Origin: CAWKDC01 sp044445605
GTDB taxonomy: Bacteria > Pseudomonadota > Gammaproteobacteria > JABCZS01
Length of the DNA: 64,000 bases
Direction of reading: 5' to 3'
Assembly: GCA_044445605.1 (NCBI GenBank)
Contig: JBIOEA010000003.1
Location: 1 to 64,000 of the forward strand
The translations under genes were made by a program, and so were the position numbers. The notes under the pieces were generated by a model. It saw nothing but the letters and a program-made list of their open reading frames with translations, had not been told where the DNA came from and searched no databases. This document shows positions 50,681 to 60,546 of the stretch, piece by piece. Each line of letters begins with the position of its first letter. Within the stretch, counting starts at the first letter, position 1.

Positions 50681-53600
50681 ATGTCGCAGGTATACAAAAA
50701 CGGTATTCTCTATATCAATGATGAGCCAGTGATTCACGAAGGTTCAACCGGTTATGCTGAAATGATTCAATACTCATGGGTCACCGTGGGTGGTGAGCGG
50801 GTTATTCAGCCATTTCTAAGTCGGGTATACGCCAAAGATTTAAAAAACTTATCTAGTAAACTTAAAGTGAACGGATACCGTGTTGCGACAATGGACTCGT
50901 ACTTTGAAAAAAGTTATGGAGATGAACTCAGTGATGGCGGTGTGATCAGCGGCACCAAAGGCGGGAAGGCACATTTTACGACGGGGTCCCCGACGGTATC
51001 GGTGGACGGTGTTCCGGTGGTTCGTCGCGGTGATTTCATCATATGCAACAATGGTAATTCGCAAGTAGGGCCATGGATCGAAGAAGTGCCGGGTGCGCTA
51101 TCATTTCAATCAAAGTTGAACAGCACGCCACTGAAAGAATCTGAGCCAGTACAAAAACTCAGAGTGGCGATTGGTGTTAATCCATCTGTAAGTGATCCGA
51201 ACGATCCGACGGTATTGCCATTCGAGCGTGGACTATTAGTGACATCAACGGACGGCATGATGAAGCGTTACCGGCATACAGCGGGTGTGACAGCAGAGAA
51301 AGGCTTTCTGGTTTATGAGTTTGATGTGAATGAGGGTGCGAGTTTTGAGATCAAAGAATGTTTGAATGATCCTTATGGCGGGCTTTACGAAGTGCATCAA
51401 GGCCGTGCTAACATCAAATCAAGCAACACGCCGGGTGATATTGCGCTGGTGGCGATGGATATTAAAATTTACAGAACAACGGCATTTGACGTGCGCGACG
51501 TGACATCGATGCATTTGACGTCGTGGTTGTATTTATTCAAAGATGGGTATGTCTGGCGAGAATTTCAACACTGGCAGCGTCATAAAAACCTTTGTGAAGT
51601 GAATCTAATCGAGCATGCAGGAAAGGATGTTCGACCCACTCAGTTGATGATTGGGCGTGGGGTATTACTGACGGTGCAAGATCAATCGGGCGGGCATGAA
51701 TATGGCTATGCAGTGTCATCGGTGCAGTGGGATTGGAAGACGATAGAATCGTTGGGTGGCACAACGCCAGGAACAAAATCGCCTCAAGTGCAAGCGCTGC
51801 AACAGAAGCGTGTGATGCGGTTTTATCCAGAAGCATTGTTTGGCACTGAGCCAACGATCGATCCGAAAACATATACATGTCCAAAAGGCGTGGCCTGGGC
51901 CGTTTATCCCAAGGAGCCCGTCCCTGAGAAGATACATCCGAAAGAAGCATTCTATCAAAAAACGCATCCGCACGTGGGGACGATTTATGTGAAAGATCCT
52001 CTGGGTAATGCATTGTACGAAGCGAAGATGATTTCAAAACTTTACAATGCGCATTTAACGTTTTTGGATCAAAATGAAGATTTGTATAAATCAGTCTCGC
52101 TAGTAGGATCGGTGCTGGATGCGCTGGAATCGCAGGGAAAGAATTACCGTGAATACGTGCGCGAAGAGGAACGGCTTAAACATGCGCCGATGTTTGAGGA
52201 GACGGTCAAAAAATATGAAGAAGCAATCAAAGAAAGGGTGATCCGATTAAAAGGATTTTTGAAGCAAGCCATTGAGATGCATGTCTTAGACGATTATACC
52301 GATGCACAATTGTACCGTTCCATTCAATATTGGGGTTATTTAGGTTTTGGATTAAATCAAACGAAAGAAGGAAGAGACTATTTCGGCGCTATTTTAATGG
52401 ATGAGAACTCTGCTTTGAGTGCAACGATGGCGAAGCACGAAAAAACGATCCTAGATGGGACATGGCGAGCAATCATGCTGGATTTGGCTGATCAACTTTG
52501 TATTGCGGCAGCAGAGCAGGTGGGCGGCCCTGAGAAAATCACTCAATGGATGAATGAGGTTTTTCCTGAATTACCGAAGCTCGAACATATCGAAATACCG
52601 ATCACAGCGTTGATGGCCGAGGAGAAATTGAAAAGTAGGGAGCTTATGCTTGTTCCGCATACAAGTGTTTATGAGTTCAAGCCGGACGGGAAAGTCGAGT
52701 GCATTATGCATGACAGCGGGCCACGTCGTAGGATGTTTGAAGAACAATATTCAATGGAAAGGAATAATCGTCTTGATAGTCGTTATCATCGATTAGGTAA
52801 TGCCGATGTCAAAGTATTACAATGGAACGGACAATATATTCAGCGTGTTGCGTTAGATATCAAATACGGAACGACGATCGCGCGAGCATTCACAGCATTG
52901 TCGATCATGAATACAAGGTATATTTACAAACAAATTGAAGATAGGAAATTGGAGCTCTGTTCAGAAGAATGGTTGTGGATTCATGGGGAGTTACTTGCTT
53001 CTGTTTTGGAAATATTCGCGTATTTTCCAAATGTAAACGGAAAAACATTGCATCAACTCATGGAGCACCAATGGGCCAAACCTATAAAGGGTGCAGGTGC
53101 AATAATCAGTAAGGTTGGGCCTATTGCAAGTGTTTTTGGATTTATTTTGAATATGAAAGGATATCTGGATTCAAACAAGTCGGGGGAGAATGAGCTGAAG
53201 GGAGGGTATGCCATTGGAGCATTTTCAGGGTTGATGGTAGGGCTTATCTTTTTGTCTAGATTGTTCAAAGTTGCTAATTTACTTCCAATTGGTCATCTAA
53301 AATTAATTGGAATTGTTTCCGGTATCGTTGGCTTCTGCATTGTGACATATTTTACAAAAAATGACTGGGAGTCATGGTTATTTAACTCTCCCTGGGGAAA
53401 GTCTGATGTGCTCACTCGGAGTTATCAAGCACATTTAGAAGCACTTTTTAAAATTCTAAGAATGGTACATTTAATCGAGGTAAGATGTAAAGATAACGAG
53501 TTAAGTATGTTAATCCCGTCTTACGACTTGAAAGTAGATCCAGACTCTGTTTATCTTGAAAGACCACTCAACAAGATGTTGCATGATCAATTAAAAAATA

Positions 53601-53968
53601 CTCCTATCGTGTTGGTTTTTAAGGTTCAACAGGTTACGGGAGGTATCTTGACTGTTATGTTATCATCAACTAATGGATCGCAGGATACAGAAATACCTAT
53701 ACCTTGTATGTCTTATGGTACGTATTATGATGAAAATGGAGGAATAGTCCAGTTTGACGTTACTGTGCCTGTAAACTATTTGCCTAGAAATGGTTCAGGC
53801 TTACAAGCGAAAATAGAGTATTACTTGTCAACTCCAGGTAAAGAACAGATGCCCTTGCTCGAATCATATGAGTATGAAGTTGTATATGACCCTGATGAGT
53901 ATAAATATAGAGCATTACTGATTTCTGAAAAGAAAAACAAACAGGATGACTTATATGAAAATTGGTAA
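50681..53968 (+). CDS. PAAR-like (DUF4150) type VI secretion effector
   Basis: A 1095-residue protein. Residues about 85-125 match the DUF4150/PAAR-like spike tip (SGTKGGKAHFTTGSPTVSVDG, VPVVRRGD), which caps the VgrG trimer and carries cargo. A long middle region is largely soluble and helical. Two hydrophobic helices lie near residues 845-895 (GAFSGLMVGLIFLS, then LIGIVSGIVGFCIVTYF), before a beta-rich C-terminal region. From about 53,050 the DNA is visibly more A+T-rich, suggesting an exchanged toxin end. The next gene overlaps by 14 bp and VgrG follows. The toxic activity is not recognised; membrane attack is one possibility. Confidence 0.8.
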   Translation: MSQVYKNGILYINDEPVIHEGSTGYAEMIQYSWVTVGGERVIQPFLSRVYAKDLKNLSSKLKVNGYRVATMDSYFEKSYGDELSDGGVISGTKGGKAHFTTGSPTVSVDGVPVVRRGDFIICNNGNSQVGPWIEEVPGALSFQSKLNSTPLKESEPVQKLRVAIGVNPSVSDPNDPTVLPFERGLLVTSTDGMMKRYRHTAGVTAEKGFLVYEFDVNEGASFEIKECLNDPYGGLYEVHQGRANIKSSNTPGDIALVAMDIKIYRTTAFDVRDVTSMHLTSWLYLFKDGYVWREFQHWQRHKNLCEVNLIEHAGKDVRPTQLMIGRGVLLTVQDQSGGHEYGYAVSSVQWDWKTIESLGGTTPGTKSPQVQALQQKRVMRFYPEALFGTEPTIDPKTYTCPKGVAWAVYPKEPVPEKIHPKEAFYQKTHPHVGTIYVKDPLGNALYEAKMISKLYNAHLTFLDQNEDLYKSVSLVGSVLDALESQGKNYREYVREEERLKHAPMFEETVKKYEEAIKERVIRLKGFLKQAIEMHVLDDYTDAQLYRSIQYWGYLGFGLNQTKEGRDYFGAILMDENSALSATMAKHEKTILDGTWRAIMLDLADQLCIAAAEQVGGPEKITQWMNEVFPELPKLEHIEIPITALMAEEKLKSRELMLVPHTSVYEFKPDGKVECIMHDSGPRRRMFEEQYSMERNNRLDSRYHRLGNADVKVLQWNGQYIQRVALDIKYGTTIARAFTALSIMNTRYIYKQIEDRKLELCSEEWLWIHGELLASVLEIFAYFPNVNGKTLHQLMEHQWAKPIKGAGAIISKVGPIASVFGFILNMKGYLDSNKSGENELKGGYAIGAFSGLMVGLIFLSRLFKVANLLPIGHLKLIGIVSGIVGFCIVTYFTKNDWESWLFNSPWGKSDVLTRSYQAHLEALFKILRMVHLIEVRCKDNELSMLIPSYDLKVDPDSVYLERPLNKMLHDQLKNTPIVLVFKVQQVTGGILTVMLSSTNGSQDTEIPIPCMSYGTYYDENGGIVQFDVTVPVNYLPRNGSGLQAKIEYYLSTPGKEQMPLLESYEYEVVYDPDEYKYRALLISEKKNKQDDLYENW

Positions 53969-54935
53969 TATATCAGATAGAATGGATTCCTGGTTGACGC
54001 GAATGTTTTTAAAGTATGTTTCTGTCAGAAGAAAAGAGATTGATCGAAAGGGCCCATTATTGGCTGAGCGTGTGCAACAACTTCAGGTTGAATCTTGGCC
54101 ATTGGTAGTCGATGTTAAACTTGGTGCATATCGTACTAATTTTGCATTTACCAATATTTTGAGAGTTCCTTCCAGTACAGATATCTCGCTCATTGCCGAT
54201 TGTGCTCCAAGGTATTTTTATTTTAATAGCAATTGCGCATTAAAAATTCCAAATGTAAATGATACCAATATTTTGTATGTATATTGGTTTTTGTGTATTG
54301 GATGTTATGGCAGTGTTTTCGCTGGCGCAACTGTTTTTTATTTCATGAACAGTGCTGCCTATTTTGATGGCGTTTATGGCGATTTTCGAGTTAATGCTTT
54401 TTTGTATTTTTTTGATGCGGCATTTCTTTTTTTGTGTTTCCTCGATCCTGTAGCCGTCTCAAAAATCATCCCCGTCCCCTACATTATTTTCGACAATGAT
54501 ATAAAATCTGTTGTATTACGAGGTCAAGGTACAGACGAGGTAATACCGTTCAATCGTGTTACATTTAACATCTTGCAAATCGAAGATTCACCTGCTTACT
54601 GCGCATTAGAGATGCACATTGCCTATCCTGACAAGCCGACCCAAAAAATGATCACCGATATTTGCGAAAGCCAGCCACAGGCACAAAGCATCTTAAAAAC
54701 CTATTTAGCCATGCTGTCTGGTGATGAGGCGATATATCATAGAAAGCTTAAGCGGCATCCTGCATTATTCAGCGAATTCAATATGCCATGGTGGAAGGGA
54801 ATACTGCATTTTTGGCGAACGACAACGGATTGGTATTCTTGCGTGTTTACTCATTACATTGCATTTCGCTGGGTTCATGGTCATCCTATGGGCGTGTTGA
54901 AGAAATATATTATTGAGCGGGAATTGAAAATATAA
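53955..54935 (+). CDS. Two-helix membrane protein, candidate immunity protein or effector partner
   Basis: A 326-residue protein between the PAAR effector and VgrG. Two hydrophobic segments lie near residues 112-134 (YVYWFLCIGCYGSVFAGATV) and 150-170 (FLYFFDAAFLFLCF), followed by a soluble C-terminal domain. It overlaps the effector gene by 14 bp and shares its A+T-rich composition, as toxin-immunity pairs often do. The ATG at 53955 has AGGA eight bases upstream. It recalls DUF6708-type T6SS-associated proteins, but I am not sure of that. Confidence 0.6.
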   Translation: MKIGNISDRMDSWLTRMFLKYVSVRRKEIDRKGPLLAERVQQLQVESWPLVVDVKLGAYRTNFAFTNILRVPSSTDISLIADCAPRYFYFNSNCALKIPNVNDTNILYVYWFLCIGCYGSVFAGATVFYFMNSAAYFDGVYGDFRVNAFLYFFDAAFLFLCFLDPVAVSKIIPVPYIIFDNDIKSVVLRGQGTDEVIPFNRVTFNILQIEDSPAYCALEMHIAYPDKPTQKMITDICESQPQAQSILKTYLAMLSGDEAIYHRKLKRHPALFSEFNMPWWKGILHFWRTTTDWYSCVFTHYIAFRWVHGHPMGVLKKYIIERELKI

Positions 54936-54951
54936 AATTAAGGAGAAAAAC

Positions 54952-56913
54952 ATGACAAACCCTATCGGCAACAAAAGCCAACTATACGCCACGATCGATC
55001 ATAAAAAAGTGACGATCATCAAGGGAAAGCTGACGCAAAAAATCAATCAGTCATATACGGGCGAATTCACCCTCACAACGGATGGAAAACTCAACGCCGA
55101 AGACATGATGGGCAAGAAAATCATGATCTCCATGGATGCGAACCATGAGACACAATATGTCCATGGACTTGTGACACAATCAACAGCCAGTGCCGGCGCC
55201 AACTCCACGTATCGCATCACGATGGAGTCACTTCTGTTCATCCTGAGAAAGCGTCATCAATCGCGTTCATTCACTGACACATCGGTTAAATCGGTTATCA
55301 ACGAAATCCTTTCTGAAAACGCCTTCCATCGAACTGACGTCACATTCAAATTAAAAGACGATGGTGAACATCCCTATTTTGAGCAGCATCAAACCACGGA
55401 CTTAGCCTTTTTCCAGCGTGTGCTGGCAGAAGAGGGCCTAACCTATTATTTTATCCCCAACGAGGACAGTGTTTCGATCTGCATTGATGATCAATCCGAA
55501 AAGACAAGCAAACATCCTGTTGCAATATATCCGTTTATACCTGGCTTGATAGGCAATCTCAGCACATTTAAAATAAATAAATTTGAACAATCGCATCGTC
55601 CACCCCTATCGGGCATTCAATTGCATGGATACGACAGCCAAATGCCAAGCATGTCCATGCAGACAGACGCACAAACCCCGAGCTTGTCATTCATGGAAAT
55701 GAAACCAAGCACGGTAGATCAACTTAAAAAGACACAACAAAACAGATTAGATGCCTTCAATGCAGATGCTGATCGCGCAACGTTAATCTGCAATATTCCC
55801 AGCTTGATCCCTGGCATGATCTTTGCGATGTCGCAACACCCTGAAACATCATTTAATCGCCATTACCGAGTGACTGAGAGTGTGCAAACCTGGGATGAAA
55901 CAGGCGCAGATTTGCACTATCAGAATGAAGTCAACGTGGTTCCCATCACGGTGGCGACACGTCCAGCTTATATTCCTACTGAACAGACCATTCCTCATTT
56001 GAGCTTAGCCACTGTCAAAGGCGAGGGCGCTCGCGCTAAGTTAACGGAGAAGGGCGAATACTATGTTCAACCGATCGATATGGCAGCTTCTGAAACACCC
56101 CATGCACCCGTGCGCCAAGCGCAATCATTTGTGGGTAATGGTTATGGAATGCATTTCCCTTTATTGGATAACACGGAAGTCGTGATGGCGCGTGTCAACG
56201 GCCACCCCGATAAGCCCGTCATTCTCGGCGCACTTTATAATGAATCAAACATGAACCCTGTCAGTGGCCGTAATCCCTATCTGAATGTAATTAAAACACA
56301 AGCGGGTAATGCAATGACGATGAACGATACTCCCCATTCGCGCAGCATTTCGTTGCACACTGCGGAGCAGGAAAACCAATTCATACTCGATGCGAAGGCC
56401 TCTGCGCCTGATATTCATCTAACCAGTGTTGTGGGTGGTTTTTCGCTCCAAGCGGCTGGCGCATCATCATGGTGGACACAAGGCAATGCAGCATTAATCG
56501 CTGATGAGAAAATGGTGTTGACCGCAAATGCGATGGATATTGCAACGAATAAAGAATCCATCTCAATGAAGTCAGCTGAGAATTTGACTGTATCCGCAAA
56601 GGAATTCCTGTTGAATGTGACTGAGACAGTGACCAGCACGATCCACGGCGGTTTCTGGCACACGGTTACCGAAGATCACGATCTTATTTGTGATGGGAAA
56701 TTTGCCTTGATGGCAGACGAAGGGAGCGTGCACATCCAATCTACTCACGATAGGATCGCATTATTGGCTGAAGCCGGAAAAATCAGCCTGGAAGTGGGTG
56801 AGGCGATGGTTGAATTCGACGAATCCGGCAACTGCGTGATGCGCGCCCAAAAGATAACCCTGCATGCTGCGGAGATAAACATGCAGAATGCAGGATCAGT
56901 ATCGGTTGCGTGA
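54952..56913 (+). CDS. vgrG: Type VI secretion spike protein VgrG
   Basis: A 653-residue protein. The N-terminal gp27-like part has FTDTSVKSVINEILSEN and QTTDLAFFQRVLAEEGLTYYF. The gp5-like OB-fold region has YYVQPIDMA, VRQAQSFVGNGYGMHFPLL and HPDKPVILGALYNESN. The C-terminal needle is a repetitive beta stretch (about 465-650). There is no obvious extra enzymatic domain. It pairs with the PAAR-like effector upstream. No T6SS sheath, baseplate or membrane genes are in the window, so this is an auxiliary cassette. Confidence 0.93.
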   Translation: MTNPIGNKSQLYATIDHKKVTIIKGKLTQKINQSYTGEFTLTTDGKLNAEDMMGKKIMISMDANHETQYVHGLVTQSTASAGANSTYRITMESLLFILRKRHQSRSFTDTSVKSVINEILSENAFHRTDVTFKLKDDGEHPYFEQHQTTDLAFFQRVLAEEGLTYYFIPNEDSVSICIDDQSEKTSKHPVAIYPFIPGLIGNLSTFKINKFEQSHRPPLSGIQLHGYDSQMPSMSMQTDAQTPSLSFMEMKPSTVDQLKKTQQNRLDAFNADADRATLICNIPSLIPGMIFAMSQHPETSFNRHYRVTESVQTWDETGADLHYQNEVNVVPITVATRPAYIPTEQTIPHLSLATVKGEGARAKLTEKGEYYVQPIDMAASETPHAPVRQAQSFVGNGYGMHFPLLDNTEVVMARVNGHPDKPVILGALYNESNMNPVSGRNPYLNVIKTQAGNAMTMNDTPHSRSISLHTAEQENQFILDAKASAPDIHLTSVVGGFSLQAAGASSWWTQGNAALIADEKMVLTANAMDIATNKESISMKSAENLTVSAKEFLLNVTETVTSTIHGGFWHTVTEDHDLICDGKFALMADEGSVHIQSTHDRIALLAEAGKISLEVGEAMVEFDESGNCVMRAQKITLHAAEINMQNAGSVSVA

Positions 56914-56926
56914 TGCTTGCGTGTCG

Positions 56927-57850
56927 TTATCCCTCTCTCGATAGGGGCACAGGTGTTTTACTCGTACCAAACTGCCGCGCGAGCTCGAGGAACTCTTCAA
57001 CAATCAACAGGGGAAATTTCTGTTCTTTATATAAGAACCTAATTTCCCGAATATAAGGCATGTCGGTTTGGATGACGACCAAGCTACCACTGGCTAATTC
57101 CTTTTCAATGGCTGCGCTGGGAAGAATGGTTAATGCTTGGCATGATTGCACGGCTGTCTTGACGGCTTCAAGGCTGCTGATTTCCATGATAACTTTGAGC
57201 TGGCTTCCTTCAATGCCTAATGTTTTTAAGAAGTTGTCAATGGTTTCGCTGGTGGATGCGCCTTCTTCTGTCAGAATCCATGATTGTGATTTCAATACAT
57301 CCGGTGAAACGCGCCCGGATTTAGCCAATGGATGCGACGGGCCAGCGACCAGATGCCAGATTTCATTGGCATAAGGTTCGGATTTCAATTGCTTGGTGCT
57401 GACAAAGTCTTCGACAATCCCAAGATCAACGTCGCTATTTTCGACCATCGCCACAATGCGCGCAGCACTACGCACCGAAAGTTGAATATTTACTTGTGGA
57501 AAACGATGCTGGTATTCCGTTAATAACTTCACCACATGGTACTGCGCACAGGCAGCACCTGCACCGATGCGCAATACGCCTGTAATATTTCCAGTCACAT
57601 TTTGGAGCGAATTTTCCATTTCTTGGTAGATTTCAAAAATTCTTTCGGTATACTGGAACGCGCGGCGTCCGGCATCCGTTAAGTCAATCCGATTATGGGA
57701 GCGGTCAAAGAACCGAGCTTTATATTGCTCCTCGAGTTGACGAATTTGGAAGGTGACCGCAGGCTGGGTCATTTCCAATATTTCAGCGGCTTTCGTGAAA
57801 CTTAGGTGGCGGGCAACTTCATAGAATACTTGTAGGCGACGATCGCTCAT
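56927..57850 (-). CDS. LysR-family transcriptional regulator
   Basis: A 307-residue protein with an N-terminal winged helix-turn-helix (LQVFYEVARHLSFTKAAEIL, EMTQPAVTFQIRQLEEQYKA) and a C-terminal periplasmic-binding-like effector domain. It resembles CysB/CbbR-type regulators in size. It converges on vgrG and diverges from the bepA-like gene; the target is unknown. Confidence 0.92.
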   Translation of the reverse strand: MSDRRLQVFYEVARHLSFTKAAEILEMTQPAVTFQIRQLEEQYKARFFDRSHNRIDLTDAGRRAFQYTERIFEIYQEMENSLQNVTGNITGVLRIGAGAACAQYHVVKLLTEYQHRFPQVNIQLSVRSAARIVAMVENSDVDLGIVEDFVSTKQLKSEPYANEIWHLVAGPSHPLAKSGRVSPDVLKSQSWILTEEGASTSETIDNFLKTLGIEGSQLKVIMEISSLEAVKTAVQSCQALTILPSAAIEKELASGSLVVIQTDMPYIREIRFLYKEQKFPLLIVEEFLELARQFGTSKTPVPLSREG

Positions 57851-57984
57851 TGTCGGGTCCTTTGGTTGGCTTTCTTAAAAAGAATTCGCTTTTTAACTCA
57901 ATTAAGCGCTACACTTCCATACAGGTCTAGCACATTTTATTCATATGTGCCATAAATGGCGCTTTGTCAGATAGGTTGTTAGGT

Positions 57985-59424
57985 ATGTTGATTCGCTCGA
58001 TTATCTCCATATTCTTTGGTATCTTCCTGAGCTTGGCCGTTCGGGCTGAAACTCCCTTGCCTGATGTTGGGTCGAGTGCGACACAGGCATTATCGACCTC
58101 CCAAGAAAACTTTTTGGGCGATTACATCATGGAGACATTAAGGGCCCAAAACGCCTTGAACCTGGACCCGGCCCTGGCAGATTATATCCAGTCTTTGGGA
58201 GACCGGTTGGTCTCGCACAGTGAGGATGCCAAGCGCCGGTATCATTTTTTCATCGTCAATGAACCCCATGTGAATGCTTTTGCCTTGCCAGGTGCCTGGG
58301 TAGCGGTTCATAGCGGCCTATTCTTACAAACACGACGGGAGAGTGAGCTCGCTGCAGTCATGGCTCACGAAGTTGCTCACGTTTCCCAGCGCCATATCGC
58401 CCGTATGTTTGAAAAAGCCAAGCAGATGAACATTCCCAGTATCGCTGCAATGGTGGCTGCGGCGGCATTAACCGTGGCGGTGCCAGCGGTCGGGACGGCA
58501 GCCTTGGCTGGGGTGATGGCTGGCCAGCAGCAAATTCAGATTGACTTCACGCGGCATAATGAAGAAGAGGCCGACCGTATTGGGATTGATACCTTAGCCA
58601 AATCAGATTTTGACGTCCATAGTATGGCGGGCTTTTTTGGACGCATGCAGGAGCTGTCTCGTTATAACGATAGCCAGGCTGTCCCTGAATTTTTACGGAC
58701 TCACCCGATGTCTGCAAACCGTATGGCTGATGCCCAAAACCGGGCAGGGCGTTATCAAAATAATGCCGTTCATGAATCCGAGCTCTACAACTTCATGAAG
58801 GAGCGCCTACGTGTTTTAACAACCTCAACCAACGAGTTGCAGGCGTATTATGCGAAGGCCAAGCTAGACGTGCCTAGCTTGCGCTATGGGAAGGCCCTGA
58901 TGTTGTTGCAGTTGAGGGATGCCCAAGGTGCGCGTGATGTGCTAGCGCCACTGGTGAACCCTCAAATGCCACCCGTCATCGCGCTGTTGCAGGCAACCAT
59001 TTTGACGAAAACAGGTGATGTTGCTCAGGGGCTGGCATTGGCAAAAGCAACCCAAGAGAAAGACCCTGAAAATAAGGGGATGTCATTGACCTTGGCTGAT
59101 TTATACTTGGATAATAATAACGCTGAGGCGGCTAAGACGTTGATGCGCCATGAATTACTGCTCGACCCTGATGATCCCGATTTTCATGAGCGGCTAGCCC
59201 GAGCCTACCAGAAGTTGGGCGATAAAAAATTAACCTATTTGGCCCAGGGGGACTATTCCATGTCCATCCACTTGTATGAACGTGCCATGTTTGAGTTAAA
59301 GTTGGCAGAGAAAACACCACCCAAAACAACGTATTATCAATCTCTTATCAAAGCCAAAATCAAAGAAAATGAGGCATTGATGGAGAAGCAGAATAGGCTG
59401 AAGAAGAGCACCGGCGTCAAATAA
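57985..59424 (+). CDS. BepA-like periplasmic M48 metalloprotease with TPR domain
   Basis: A 479-residue protein with a signal peptide (IRSIISIFFGIFLSLAVRA). The zinc site is VMAHEVAHVSQRH plus the downstream glutamate in NEEEADRIG. A C-terminal TPR region (about 305-460) follows. This is the BepA/YfgC architecture, which helps LPS-transport and barrel assembly and degrades stalled outer-membrane proteins. The ATG at 57985 gives the signal peptide directly; an earlier TTG adds seven residues. Confidence 0.92.
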   Translation: MLIRSIISIFFGIFLSLAVRAETPLPDVGSSATQALSTSQENFLGDYIMETLRAQNALNLDPALADYIQSLGDRLVSHSEDAKRRYHFFIVNEPHVNAFALPGAWVAVHSGLFLQTRRESELAAVMAHEVAHVSQRHIARMFEKAKQMNIPSIAAMVAAAALTVAVPAVGTAALAGVMAGQQQIQIDFTRHNEEEADRIGIDTLAKSDFDVHSMAGFFGRMQELSRYNDSQAVPEFLRTHPMSANRMADAQNRAGRYQNNAVHESELYNFMKERLRVLTTSTNELQAYYAKAKLDVPSLRYGKALMLLQLRDAQGARDVLAPLVNPQMPPVIALLQATILTKTGDVAQGLALAKATQEKDPENKGMSLTLADLYLDNNNAEAAKTLMRHELLLDPDDPDFHERLARAYQKLGDKKLTYLAQGDYSMSIHLYERAMFELKLAEKTPPKTTYYQSLIKAKIKENEALMEKQNRLKKSTGVK

Positions 59425-59491
59425 AAATATGAGTCTTCTAGCATAGTCTATAATCAGACTGTCTGGATGATATAAGCATAAGAGGATAACC

Positions 59492-60532
59492 ATGCCACTC
59501 ATAGTCGAAATAGCAAAATGGCTTTTCATTTTTGAGATGGTGCTAATATTTTTATTGGTTTGTATCGTCTATGGTATAAAGTTTTATGGATTAATGGTTG
59601 CCGGGACAAAAGGGAAGCTTCTTAAGAGAATAAAAAAGCTGATAACCCTTCATATCCATAAAAATACACCTCTGACAAAATCAGACCTTAACATTCTCAA
59701 CAAAAATATTCGCGTTACTTTAAATGCAGCTGAACATTTTGATGAACATCATGTGAATTCTCCGGGGTGGGCTCAGGTGAGGGCAGAGATCATCCATAAG
59801 ATCTTCATGCCTAAAATAGAAAGCATGCATCGCTCGATTGAAGTCTATGATCGTTATTTTGCAGCAAAATTATTATATTACCACATGGATGAAGCCCATA
59901 TTCCCATCGTCATTACATTGATTAAAGATCCCGTGCTGTTGATTGCTATCGAAGCGATGGCCATCGGGTTTAAGTATACATCTGCCTCGATTATTAATGC
60001 GTCAATTGATGAGTTTTCTCATAAAAGAAGAATAAGGCAATCCATGTTAGCAGATGTTGCAAGCGGCAATGGAGACCTGGTCAAAAAAATCATTATAGAA
60101 AGATTGGAATCAGAAAGCGAAGCCTTTGCAAAAGCATTTTGTTACCGATTATTGTTGCGCATGAATGCGACGCATCACCTACCCAAAGATTTAAGAGATG
60201 ATATTGAGAGTGATACATTAGAGCTAACGTTAGCTGCACTAAATTATGCTGCTCACAATGCTGAAAGTTGCGATCTTATTCCTGCCTATTTAAATGCTCC
60301 CCAATGGCAAGTGCGTGCCGCTGCAGCTAAATTGATTGGCATCACTAAGAATGAAACATGCCTGGATGAGTTGGAAAAATTGTTAGGAGACCCAGAATGG
60401 TGGGTTCGCGTCAGGGCAGCCGAATCGTTAAGAAAATTAGGTCAAGCGGGAATCGCGATACTAAAAGCACAATCTGCCGACAAAGACAAATTTGCATATG
60501 ATGTGGCTTGTGAAGCATTGCTGGCCATATAA
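59492..60532 (+). CDS. Membrane-anchored HEAT-repeat protein
   Basis: A 346-residue protein with one N-terminal membrane helix (WLFIFEMVLIFLLVCIVYGI), then a helical domain ending in HEAT/PBS-lyase repeats (APQWQVRAAAAKLIGITKN, GDPEWWVRVRAAESLRKLG). It lies 14 bp before a processive glycosyltransferase gene, so the two are probably co-expressed and may work together in polysaccharide export. Confidence 0.78.
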   Translation: MPLIVEIAKWLFIFEMVLIFLLVCIVYGIKFYGLMVAGTKGKLLKRIKKLITLHIHKNTPLTKSDLNILNKNIRVTLNAAEHFDEHHVNSPGWAQVRAEIIHKIFMPKIESMHRSIEVYDRYFAAKLLYYHMDEAHIPIVITLIKDPVLLIAIEAMAIGFKYTSASIINASIDEFSHKRRIRQSMLADVASGNGDLVKKIIIERLESESEAFAKAFCYRLLLRMNATHHLPKDLRDDIESDTLELTLAALNYAAHNAESCDLIPAYLNAPQWQVRAAAAKLIGITKNETCLDELEKLLGDPEWWVRVRAAESLRKLGQAGIAILKAQSADKDKFAYDVACEALLAI

Positions 60533-60546
60533 CCTTTGGGGGAGAC

